Shown here piece by piece: positions 55,022-64,000 of a DNA stretch of 64,000 bases. The DNA comes from Chara braunii (taxonomy: Eukaryota > Streptophyta > Charophyceae > Charales > Characeae), in contig BFEA01000006.1 in NCBI GenBank assembly GCA_003427395.1, positions 6,726,337 through 6,790,336 on the forward strand, given 5' to 3'. Under the pieces are notes generated by a model. The model had not been told where the DNA came from. It ran no database searches and saw only the letters and a list, made by a program, of their open reading frames with translations. Position numbers and translations under genes: made by a program. The stretch's first letter is position 1. Every line of letters starts with the position of its first letter.

Positions 55022-56193
55022 CTGCCGCCTCGAAGCAGGAATGTCTATTGCAATGAAGATGATCACATCAAGCGGGAGTGCCCTCACCTTACAGAAGCCT
55101 TAAGGTTAGGGGTGGTAAAATTGAATGAGAATAAGTGGGTTGTTTGGGGGGATGATGGAGAGGCGGTCTCCTTCTATCCCTCGATGAAGGTAAATGTGAA
55201 CAAAAGGATAGCCCTTCAAGAGGCAAGATTGGGGAAGAAGCCTGAGGTTGGTGGGACCTTCAACTCATCCCGCGTCCAAATGACGGAGGCACCGGGAGGC
55301 GTGTTCATAAGGGAGCCGCAGGTGTCTAGCATCAAATTCGTTGAGACCAAGCCTGAAGAAGAGGGACCGTGCCTAAGAGTAAGGACCCAAGTTGGGGTCG
55401 GGCCGTCTAAGAGCAAGGAGATTGCAACAAAAGGCGGAGGGAGAAGGAGCGGCGACGACGACCAACCAATGATCGACGCCAAAGTCACGGAAGAGAGGAA
55501 GGGGAAAGAGTCCACGTCACCTAAATCACCTAGGAAGAAAGGACCAAAGAAGTTCGAGATGAAGTGCACCTTGGACGAGATAGACACGGTTGCTCCCCTT
55601 CGGAGGACTCTAATGCAGCCAGTGCAGTGCACTCTTCTGGAGTACTTAGCGGCAAGCAAGAGCGCTAGGGACGAGCTCCTGAGCATCACTAAAAAAATGA
55701 GAATTCCGCTCGCAGGAGGGCCAACCATTCCTGGGGATGGACCCACCAAGGAAGAGGTGCAGTCCTCTCGGATCAAGATGAAAGAACTGCCAATGAGTTT
55801 CTTCTTGGAGGAAGAGGCCAAAACATTCTATGTATTGGGGAGCGGCCAACTCCAAGTTGTAGTGAGTGGGAAAAAGATGAGGGCCTTAGTAGACAACGGG
55901 TCCGAATCTACCGTATGTCGAGACTCCATTGCGAGGGAGCTGGGATTAGAAGTGGATAGGTATCCATGTCCATGGTAGATGCGGACAACAAGCTCCAACC
56001 GGCGGAAGGGGTATGTCACAACCACTTGATTGAGGTCGCGGGAGTGCAAGCTACGGTTTTGATTTTCTCGGTGAAGGAGTGTTCTTCCGAGTTGATCCTC
56101 GGGAGAACTTGGTTGAGCGTGGTCCACGCTACCACGATCGACCTTCCGGACGGAAGTCGGACCCTAAAGACTGTGGATGCTCAAGATGAGTGA
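55022..56193 (+). pseudogene. pol: Zinc-knuckle remnant and aspartic protease of element E
   Basis: VYCNEDDHIKREC at 55043-55081 has the CX4HX4C part of a knuckle, but the first Cys position is Asn. In the same frame a 288-residue ORF with a Lys-rich linker leads to the protease active site MRALVDNGSESTVCRD (Asp-Asn-Gly), then a frameshift near 55970; the C-terminal motif SSELILGRTWL is in the next frame. Confidence 0.72.
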
Positions 56194-56579
56194 AACTGGA
56201 CCAGTATTCCGAGAAGAAGGGATACCCAGTCACGAGTATGCCGGGTCCAACTAGAAGAATCCACCTTCGTCGGGAAGGAACCCCCGAGGGACCGGGTAGA
56301 TGTCGAGGATGTTGGGGACCGAATTATAATCAATGGGGTAGGGTACGAGAAAGAGGACGAAGAGGAAGAATTTGATGGGTGCGTAAGGCGGTCCTTTTTG
56401 GAGGAATCCCTCTAGCCGACGGAATTAAGAAGCATAAAACCATGGCGGAGAAATTGAAGCCCGTTGCGGTCAGCCGGGATAGAACGGGGGAATCGATATC
56501 GGAAGAGGAGATAGCCGAGATCATCCGGAAATGAAAAGAGATTGAGGGACAGCAAATTACAGCCGATAGACTAGCGAAA
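56194..56579 (+). pseudogene. pol: Protease-RT linker of element E
   Basis: Fragments in several frames, rich in Arg/Glu; KLKPVAVSRDRTGESISEEEI is readable before the RT. No domain recognised. Confidence 0.4.
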
Positions 56580-58038
56580 ATGGACATAGGAGATGAAAAC
56601 CTCGCGGACAAAGAGAAGGAATACGTGGCGATGACCCTAAGGGATTGCGATAAGGCCACTACGTTCGATGATTCGGAGAGGGGGAGGATCGATCCGAGAT
56701 ACGCTAAGCCCGCTCGGATCCATACAGTCCCTCACGTACCTTGGAAAGATAGACTCTCATGAAAGTATGCGCAAAAAGAGAAGGGAGAGATTATGGCCTT
56801 CATTAAAGAGAAGATAGGAACGTTTGTTGCGGAACCTTGTGAGAGCGTCTACTCCAACAAGTGGTTCTTTCTGAGAAAAGGGGGTAGCAATAAATTGAGG
56901 TGGATCCAGAATCTCCAAAGGAGCAACGTGGTCACCATACGAGATGTGGGGTCTATACCCGAGGCGGATCTACTCGCGGAAGGGTTGGCTGGTCGCTCGA
57001 TCTACTCGATCTGCGATCTTTTCTCGGGCTATAATGAGATCCCATTGGACTATAGGGATAGACATATGACCGCGATGCACACACCTCCAAGGCTGGTTCA
57101 AATGATGGTGGTACCGATGGGGTGGACGAACGGGGTAGCGGTGTTCCTAAGAGTCGTGATCGAGGTCCTCAAGGAGTTCATACCGGATGAGGTAGAGGTC
57201 TTCCTTGACGACTTCCCTATAAAGGGACCGGTCCAAAATGATGAAACGGAGGTCTTCCACGGAGTAAGAAAGTTTGTGGTGGATCACATGATAGACGTAA
57301 GAGAGGTCCTCGCAAAATTAGATGACGCCAACCTTACCGTGAGTGGGATTAAGAGTCGTTGGGGAGTGTCGTCGATGAAAATATTGGGCTTCATCTGTGA
57401 CAAGGATGGGTGGAGGCCCGATCCCGCGAAACTAGAAAAACTGATGACATGGTCGTCGCCGCTGAAGTCGATCACGGAGGTGAGGCAGTTTCTAGGGGTG
57501 TTGGGCTACTGGAGGATATTCATAAAAGGCTACAGCGAGAAGGCGGAACCTCTAAGGCGACTGCTTAGGAAAGTTGAGGGATGGGTCTGGGGAGAACAGC
57601 GGGTCGAGGCCATGGAAGCCCTTAAGGGACGAATTCCGGGAGGGGGGGCAAGTCCTAGGCGTTCCGTTCTTCGAGGACAAGGAGAACCGCCCGTTTATAG
57701 TATCTACAAATGCGGGGCCGTACTCCGTAGGGGGACTTCTATCGCAAAAGGATGGAGACGGGAAAGAAATACCCCCCCGTTTTGAGAGTCGCGCCTTAAA
57801 TCCCGCCGATAGGAACTATAGCCAATTCAAGTAAAAAGTGTTGGGGGTGTTGCACGGCCCAAAGACCTTCCTCCACTACATCTACGGGAGGTGTTTCCTC
57901 CTAAGACTGGACCCAACCGCGATTGCAGCTGTCCTTCGCTAACCGACCAGACTATCGCTAGGTGGATGATCCATATCAGGTTCTACGATTATAGGGTCGA
58001 GAGGATCTCAGGGGCCCAAAAATCAGGTCGCCGACGGA
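56580..58038 (+). pseudogene. pol: Reverse transcriptase and RNase H of element E
   Basis: The frame from 56580 has one TGA (56760s, at a Trp position) and then runs 330 residues: NKWFFLRKGGSNKLRWIQN (RT motif), YSICDLFSGYNEIPLDYRDR, MVVPMGWTNGVAVFLR, VEVFLDDFPIKG (FLDD at residues 137-140, catalytic) and MKILGFICDKDG, EVRQFLGVLGYWRIFIKGYS. A frameshift near 57640 leads to RNase H: PFIVSTNAGPYSVGGLLSQK, with Asn where the first catalytic Asp is usual; PRFESRALNPADRNYSQFK, a TAA, then the remainder in pieces to ADGLSRLPIR. Confidence 0.8.
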
Positions 58039-59082
58039 TTGTCCCGACTCCCCATCCGGGTAGAGGATTATCTGAGATTGGAGGAAACAAGGGTAGCAAT
58101 GTCCAAGGAGGAGATAATCCAAGTAGCCGCTAACGAGGCGCAAGTGGGGGTGACCATCCAAGGGAGAGATAGAAGCCCTGGGACGTTCCTCGCTAACCTT
58201 TACGACGGGAAGTTCCGAGATATAGGGTTATACCTAGCGGGACAGGAAGAAGGAACCGAAGCAGTCAAGAAAGAGGCGCTCGGGTATTGCCTACGAGGAG
58301 GACACCTCTTTAAGAGGCCCACCAAGTTCGCAATTCCCATGAGGGTCCTTTGCGACCCGAAAGAGAGGAAAGCGGTCATAGAGGAATTACACGACGGGGT
58401 CATCAGCGGACACCGGGGAGTAAAAGGGACGTTCGATAAGGTTCGGCGGCTTTATTGGTGGGATGGACAATATGGGGAGGTCGAAAGATACTATTCAACC
58501 TGTGAAGCCTGCCAAAAGAGGGGGACGGTTCATTATAAGGAGCCCCTTGTTCCTTCACTCCCCACCGTGCCGGGCGAGAAGGTCCATATTGACTTAATAA
58601 CCATGCCTAAAAGAGTAGGCGGACTTCGATACATCATCAATGCCCGCGATGACCTCACCGGGTTCGTAGAAGCTAAGGCCATCAAGAAAAAGACAGTGGA
58701 GGAAGTGAGCGATTTTCTCCTAGAATACATCGCGAGGTACGGGTGTGTCGGGAAGATAGTCATGGATAGGGGGTCCGAGTTCCAAAGTCTAAAGGTCAAG
58801 GCGATATTGGAGAGGGCAGGGATTAAGGCGGCCTACACGACCGCTTATCACCCCCAAAGCAATGCTCCGGTCGAAAGAGGTCACCAGACGCTCGTGGAGG
58901 CCTTGGCTAAGTGGTGCAAGGGACGTGAGGAACAATGGCCAAAGTATTTGCGCTACGCAGTTTGGGCCAACAACATCACGGTCAAATCAAGTTTGGGGTA
59001 CCCCCCTTACACCCTTTGGTTCAGTAAACACTGCCCCCTGCCCATCGAATTCCACGTCAACACTTGGACGAGTGTCATGTAG
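58039..59082 (+). CDS. pol: Integrase of element E
   Basis: 347 residues open. Zinc domain HDGVISGHRG with CEACQKRG; catalytic core HIDLITMPKR (first Asp), IVMDRGSEFQS (second Asp) and YHPQSNAPVERGHQTL, in which Glu is exactly 36 residues after the second Asp (DX35E). All three acidic residues are present, so the core could be active. Ends by frameshift in TLWFSKHCPLPIEFHVNTW. Confidence 0.8.
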   Translation: MSRLPIRVEDYLRLEETRVAMSKEEIIQVAANEAQVGVTIQGRDRSPGTFLANLYDGKFRDIGLYLAGQEEGTEAVKKEALGYCLRGGHLFKRPTKFAIPMRVLCDPKERKAVIEELHDGVISGHRGVKGTFDKVRRLYWWDGQYGEVERYYSTCEACQKRGTVHYKEPLVPSLPTVPGEKVHIDLITMPKRVGGLRYIINARDDLTGFVEAKAIKKKTVEEVSDFLLEYIARYGCVGKIVMDRGSEFQSLKVKAILERAGIKAAYTTAYHPQSNAPVERGHQTLVEALAKWCKGREEQWPKYLRYAVWANNITVKSSLGYPPYTLWFSKHCPLPIEFHVNTWTSVM

Positions 59083-59690
59083 AAGACCAACATGACCAGA
59101 GGCGAGTTAGGTGGGACAAGAATTTGCGGGTCCGACAAAACTCGATAGGGACTAGTGACTTCGTATTGATGTACGATTCGTCGCTAGAGAAGACTTGGAT
59201 TAGAAAGTTAGCCAACCGGTCGATGGGGCCGAACCGGGTCCAAAAAAGATTGGATGGGGGAGCATATGTCCTTGCCGAATTAGACGGGACCAAGTTACGG
59301 GATCCTATCGCGGGGGTTCGCCTCAAACTTTTCCGATGGAGAGGGACTCTTAGAGAGGAACCAAAAAGGAAAGGGAAGGAAGCGGTCGACGCAGAGGTGA
59401 CCATCAACTACGAAAAGGGAGAAACTTCGAAACAAGGGGCCTCTTCACGACCTCCTAAGAGAGGATAGAGGGTTCGGAAACCTCCCCTGCCAAGGACCCC
59501 TAGAAGGAAGAAATGGCCAAGGGAAGATGATGGTGATACCGACCACTTAGGAAAGCGGAGGTTGAGAAAAAGGAGGAGCGCTTCAAGGAAAGCCTTGAGA
59601 GTCAAACGCGAGAGAGAAGAGAGGAAGCGAAAAAGAGAGAGGCGAGAAAGAAAGATGAGGAGGCGGAGACGGATATAGAAGCTTGTATCA
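59064..59690 (+). pseudogene. pol: Integrase C-terminus and basic tail of element E
   Basis: Continues the integrase in another frame: VRQNSIGTSDFVLMYDSSLE, then the GPY/F-like MGPNRVQKRLDGGAYVLAEL and RLKLFRWRGTLREE, ending in TAG at 59466-59468. Beyond the stop a Lys/Arg-rich segment (RRLRKRRSASRKALRVKRER) runs to about 59690. No chromodomain-like motif. Confidence 0.65.
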
Positions 59691-60666
59691 TAGTTCCAAA
59701 GGAAGAAAAATTATGAGAGGTACCATAGTTGGGAGAGAGATGTATCATAATTCCTAATGACGGAAGCTAAGGGGAGTTGAACCATAATTAGGCAATGACG
59801 TTTAGAAACTAAGAAGTTAAGTCATGTATCATGGTTCCGGGGAAGAGAAACTTATCAACGGAAAAAAAAAAGAGGGGAACGTAATCCAGAAAGAGATGGT
59901 AATGCTAACCGGGGGAAAAGAGAATACGCATAACGAGGATGCCAGGGGAAGAAAAGGGACCATTAGGTGTGGGGAAAAGAGGGCGATGAGAAAGCTCGCC
60001 AAGGGCGGAGAGAGTTGGGGTGTGGGCTGGTTGTCGGGCGACTGCCTACCAGCCGAAGAACTTTCTTTTTGAAGTTGATGATTTTTCAAACCTTTCTTTT
60101 TTTGTTTTTGCCTGAGTTTGATGTATGCCTGCGTGTGATTGGGAGGTTTGTGGGTGATTCTGAGTTTCCAGGTTTTCGTACTAACCCTTCAATGGACTGA
60201 AGTGGCGGTTTGAACCACAGTCGCAAGCAGGCTCGCGCGGATCCCAAAAGTCGGAGTTTTCGATGCCAAGATCAGGGAAACAGGAACTGACGGTGGACTG
60301 TTGGGCAAGACGAGAGGAAACCAGAAATAGGAGGACCTACAGGGAACTCGCGCTTCGACTATGAACTGCAGTCAAACTACTTCGGGACCTCCGGAGTTAG
60401 GGAAAGGTTGAGGCGCAGTGAGGTATTGGGTTCCTGATCTGCAAATAGGGGACTAACGCTGGGTGGGAGGGGGACACGTGACGGGCGATGGCCCTCGCGG
60501 AGGGATGCCTTGGGGTTGATATTACTCGGCGATCCGGCTCTGGTGCGACCACCTCGCTGACTCGGTACCTGTGAGGCCTCGGTACGACCGGTATATGGCC
60601 ACGCTGACTAGCCCTAAGGCAAAATGACCGGAAGAGTACATTCGGGCTCCAAGCGGCCCCAAGAAG

Positions 60667-60852
60667 ATGGTGATCTGTGTGCTCCGCCTTAATACGGTCG
60701 CCACGAAAACAGAGGATGGGTTTGTCACGCTCCGATCAAAGGGAAAAAAAATGGATGTCGGCTCTGTCGAAAGTGCGCGCGTGCACGAGTTCTTGATAAC
60801 CGTCGAAGGAAGAAGTGCGCGAGCCGCCCTTTCTGTCAACCAACCCCTGTAG
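60667..60852 (+). CDS. Uncharacterised short ORF
   Basis: About 61 codons (VICVLRLNTVATKTEDGFVT and on) of coding-like composition. Family not recognised; may be chance or a transposon remnant. Confidence 0.2.
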   Translation: MVICVLRLNTVATKTEDGFVTLRSKGKKMDVGSVESARVHEFLITVEGRSARAALSVNQPL

Positions 60853-61092
60853 TGGAAGGGGCTCGTCCAAGAAAAATTGCATTCGCGGAATCACCAATCC
60901 GTCGGTAAAAGGGGGGATCGAGCTTTGAGGGCTACAGGCAACGGCCTTACGAGGAGGCGAGTGACTGGGAAAGGTGGCGGCAAGAGCAAAGATGTGGAAC
61001 AAGTTGAGAGGAAAGACCTGATTGAAGCAGAAAACGAGAAGAGGAATCATTGGGGCTAGTATTGGCAAGAGCACTCGGCTCCAATCCGAGAG

Positions 61093-61108
61093 ACAGCAAA
61101 GGGGGGGA
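61093..61108 (+). promoter_or_regulatory. Purine-tract candidate before an LTR-like TG
   Basis: ACAGCAAAGGGGGGGA followed by TGCTATTGG is typical of a plus-strand primer site and LTR start. No LTR partner is seen, so its link to element E is a guess. Confidence 0.4.
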
Positions 61109-62089
61109 TGCTATTGGAAGACAAGGGTACAAAGGTGGATAGGAAAAGAGTGAGCGGGAGCCGATGAGGGGAGAGGAGGCAGAGGCGGGAGATGGAAAAT
61201 TCGATCGAAAATTTCAATCTTGACAACATACTTGGCCAGGAGAGGAGGGTGGAAGGAAAAGAGAGAGAGGGGAGCGGAAAAAAGAGGAGGGAGACGAAAC
61301 GACCGACCGAGAAGAGGCAAGGAGGGGCCCCACGAAGGAGATGAACATCTACCGTTAAGCGAGGGGAGCATTAGAGAATCAAAACGGTGGGGGGGGGGAG
61401 TATGCGAGGACGCGGTTCTTGATAACTGCCCAAAATGACACAAAGCAAGAGCTGGTGCGAGTCGCCGTGCACTAAGACCGGGGAATGGGCCAGGCGTGAT
61501 CGCTATACAATCGGCGGGCGGGAGAGCTAACAGCACCAAGATCGATAAGCAAAGGCGCGGGGGCAAGTTGGGGAAGAAGGAGAGAGGGAGCTGGGCACGG
61601 ACCAGAGAATAAGCGGGAAGTGGAAAAATGTTGAAAATTTTAAGGCGATCGGCGGGAAGTTGAAACTTTGATGAAACTAGCGGTGAGGGGAAACCGAGAC
61701 GTGGGATTGGCGGAAACAGAAGAAGGGGAGGATCGACGAAGGGGGAGAGGGTTTAGTCACCTGTCCCCCAATCAATATCAATAGATGGGTAATCAACTCC
61801 CATACGGTCAGATCAGTGTTGATTGATATCATAGTACAGAATGTGAATTGACTTTGTTTTTTGTTCGGACTGTTCACGTATAGTCTCTAAGGATCCTACA
61901 CAGACATATGTTGGTTTCCTGCGGATTATCCAATGTATATTGAAATTCATTCAATAAATAGGTTAGGACTTTCCCGCATATAGTGAAGTAATAAGGTCAG
62001 AGATTACTCGTCTGACACGGCAATGAGTTTACCACTTTCATCAGCGAACAACCGAACCCTTGGAACCTCGACCTTCCACCATTACTGAT
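61109..62089. other. Non-coding, purine-rich then mixed
   Basis: GA-rich until about 61700; might be LTR if the purine tract is real. Nothing else recognised. Confidence 0.4.
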
Positions 62090-62398
62090 GGGGTAAGGCT
62101 ATCTATTTTTATTGCAAATTATATGATCATTTTATTTGATTATCTCATTATTGATTATTATATTATATTCTTATTTATTATTCTTGAATTTAAGAGTAAT
62201 ATAGAAAGAATATAATCATATAGGATATAGTATGATATAATGATATAATAGAATAATAGTATAAACAAGATGAAATATATTAAAGTATATTCAATCCATA
62301 TTGAAGAATGAATAATAATTTCGTTTAAAGAATGATATATATATATATAATGTTAAATAATTAATTATCTTAAATTATTGTAAATTATAAAAGGGAGG
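62090..62398. other. AT-rich block
   Basis: About 300 bases of nearly pure A/T with a TATATATA run near 62340, sharply different from its GC/GA-rich surroundings. Confidence 0.8.
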
Positions 62399-62431
62399 AG
62401 AGAGGGACTGGAAGGGGGGGGGGGGCGTCCG

Positions 62432-62509
62432 GGAGCGCACGGCTCGGTGGGACGTACATACCAGCGCCCGAGGAAACGCTCAACGCAGCGGGTGCGGGAA
62501 ATGGAGAGA

Positions 62510-62540
<31 letters not shown>

Positions 62541-62631
62541 GGGGGGAGAGGGAGAAGAGGAGGGAGCGCACGGCTCCGTCGGACGTACGTACCAGTGCCT
62601 GAGGAAACGCTCAACACAGCGGGTGCGGGAA

Positions 62632-62695
<64 letters not shown>

Positions 62696-62710
62696 AGAGG
62701 GAGAAGAAGA
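62432..62710 (+). repeat. 131-bp tandem duplication with GA microsatellites
   Basis: GGAGCGCACGGCTC...GGAAACGCTCAAC...GCGGGTGCGGGAAA followed by (GA)n, starting at 62432 and again at 62563; a partial third begins near 62710. The GA tracts (up to about 25 units) separate the units. Confidence 0.88.
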
Positions 62711-62970
62711 GGGGGCGCACGGAGCGAGAGCACGTGCTGGGAGCACGCGCGGACGGACCTTCTGCGCACGCAGCAACTCGGGACTAGAGGCGCTCGACAG
62801 GTAGCGAGCGAAACAGAGGGAGAGAGAAGGGCGGAGTGTGCGGCCATACGGAAAGAGAGAGGAAGAGAGAGAGAACAGTGAGGGAGAGAAGAGAGAGGGA
62901 GGAAGAGAGGGAGAACAGAGAGAGAGAAGAGAAAGAGAGGGAGAGAATGAGAGTGAGGGAGAGCGGGTAG
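62710..62970 (+). repeat. GA-rich low-complexity tract
   Basis: GAGAGA-dominated sequence with short GC-rich islands. Confidence 0.85.
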
Positions 62971-63600
62971 AGGTTCCATGGTTAGGATACAGGCTCTCGC
63001 TTGAGTTGAGCACTACCTTTGAGCTCCGTGGTTGAGCAGAGGCCTCGCGTGGGTCGCACTGTTGAAGCACCACGACCGCTGACGGAGTAGAGAACTTCGC
63101 AATCGAACGCAGTGGGCACGAGCTGAGCTTTGGGGAGAATTGAGAGCTTTGTCGTGGGTTCCATGGTTACCAGCCGGCGTTGCGGGTGAGCCGAGCGAGG
63201 CACTGTTAAGTGTTGTGGTCACGAACAGCGCTCTGCGAGAGCTGCAAGCAGCGACGTCGGGTCCTTTGGTTATGAGTCGAGCTTCTCCGAGCGCCACATC
63301 TGAGCTCCGTGGTTTTGCGCAGAGGGTTTGCGTGAGCTGCGCGGAAGAAGTGCTATGATCGCGGATAGAGTTGAGAACTTCACAATCGAGCGCAGCGGTT
63401 ACAAGCCGAGAACTCGGGAGAGTTGAGCGCTTCGCGGTCGGGTTCGATGGTTACGAGTCGAGCGCTCGAGTGAGCAGAGAGCCGCACCGTCACGTTGTAT
63501 GGTTGCGGGTCGAGCTTTTGGAGGAGCTTAGAGCTTCGCGCTCAGGATCCGTGGTTGCAAATAGAGCTACTTGGTGAGCTGGGGGCCACGCCGTCATGTC
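62970..63600 (+). repeat. Degenerate minisatellite (GTTCCATGGTTACGAGTCGA)
   Basis: A loose repeat in which [GT]TCC[AG]TGGTT[AG] followed by [GC]AG[TC]CGAGC recurs near 62972, 63020, 63158, 63261, 63304, 63391, 63442, 63494 and 63545, with GAGTTGAGAGCTTCGC-like words between copies. Confidence 0.7.
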
Positions 63601-64000
63601 CTACGAGCCGGACTCTTGAGTGAACTGACCGATTTGCACTCGAGTTCGAACAGTACGATCCGAACATCTCCTGATCACGGTCCTGGCGGACGTAAGAGCC
63701 AAGGGCTTCGAGGTCCATGCTTCTGGGATACTATTTTCGAACGGTGCTTCGACTTCTGCCACATGTGCTCCGCACCCCGCAGGTGGGCGCCACCGGGTTC
63801 GTAGGCGACAAGCCGCTTACTGCGATTCTCGCTCCACGAACTTAGCCTTCGTGGGCAAGCTACATCACCTCTCTCTAGTGGGATTTTCTTTTTTTTTTGT
63901 TGATGCGAGGTTTGGCGCTATTCAGTTTGGGGCGTTATGTCATTCGCGATCGGTCAGATCGTGGTTCGCAGGTAGGGAGAGAAGGGGAAAGGGAGAGAGA
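63601..64000. other. Non-coding end of window
   Basis: No recognised gene; a T10 run near 63890 and the start of another GA-rich tract at the end. Confidence 0.5.

Larger units (their letters stand above)
52862..59690 (+). mobile_element. Gypsy-like LTR retrotransposon element E (divergent lineage, LTRs not found)
   Basis: gag, CCHC-like motif, protease, RT, RNase H and integrase in Ty3/gypsy order, but with sequence clearly unlike A-D: the RT box is FLDD within VEVFLDDFPIKG, and the integrase zinc domain is HDGVISGHRGVKGTFDKVRR. No chromodomain-like tail; the protein ends in a very basic segment. Coding is broken by frameshifts and stops. LTRs could not be identified; a purine tract at 61093-61108 might mark the true 3' end. 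Confidence 0.78.
59691..61108. other. 3' region after element E
   Basis: No recognised protein. Short GTATCATAGTTCC/ACCATAGTTGGG/GTATCATAATTCC repeats at 59686-59835 and one coding-like frame at 60667-60852. Confidence 0.45.

Noticed and set aside
59967-60200. Short hydrophobic frames after element E
   Set aside because: No homology recognised, and opposite-strand frames are equally open.
62480-63073. Long Ser/Leu-rich - strand frame
   Set aside because: Translation of GA microsatellites; the repeat explains it.

Overview
The window reads as transposon-dense nuclear DNA of a streptophyte. The pol sequences look like the Ty3/gypsy families I remember from the charophyte alga Chara braunii; this is recognition from memory, not a search, so Chara is an inference. 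I found no convincing host gene, tRNA, rRNA or CRISPR array. Scattered single Ns and one 15-N gap mark it as draft assembly.

Layout from left to right: (A) 1-~6800, a + strand Ty3/gypsy chromovirus-like element with gag, pol and 3' LTR, its 5' LTR lying before the window. (B) ~6801-11107, the 3' half of a second chromovirus, cut where A ends, so A probably inserted into B. 11108-14666, non-coding, with a 250-bp fold-back element bounded by TTAA and several simple repeats. (PLE) 14667-22236, a - strand Penelope-like element flanked by two 1.3-kb direct repeats, each holding a textbook hammerhead ribozyme motif; it encodes a CCHC knuckle, a SAP-like segment, a GIY-YIG nuclease upstream of the reverse transcriptase, and the reverse transcriptase. 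(LINE) 22843-~24510, a 5'-truncated - strand L1-type fragment with its poly-A tail, next to an older LINE fragment. (C) 25960-34516, a full-length + strand Ty3/gypsy element with both LTRs, a PBS and degenerate gag-pol. (D) 34699-~40467, a - strand Ty3/gypsy element with its 3' LTR and purine tract but no recognisable 5' LTR. 40468-52861, mostly uncharacterised repeats, including a ~239-bp tandem repeat, a dispersed 25-bp motif and a false contig join. (E) 52862-~59690, a + strand gypsy-like element of a different lineage. 59691-64000, non-coding, AT-rich and GA-rich satellite DNA.

All the mobile elements are broken to some degree by stops, frameshifts and lost catalytic residues. The best preserved open frames are the reverse transcriptase of D, the integrase of E and the LINE C-terminus. 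The most interesting system is the Penelope-like element: permuted domain order (nuclease before reverse transcriptase), a gag-like zinc knuckle and paired identical ribozymes in a head-to-tail partial tandem.
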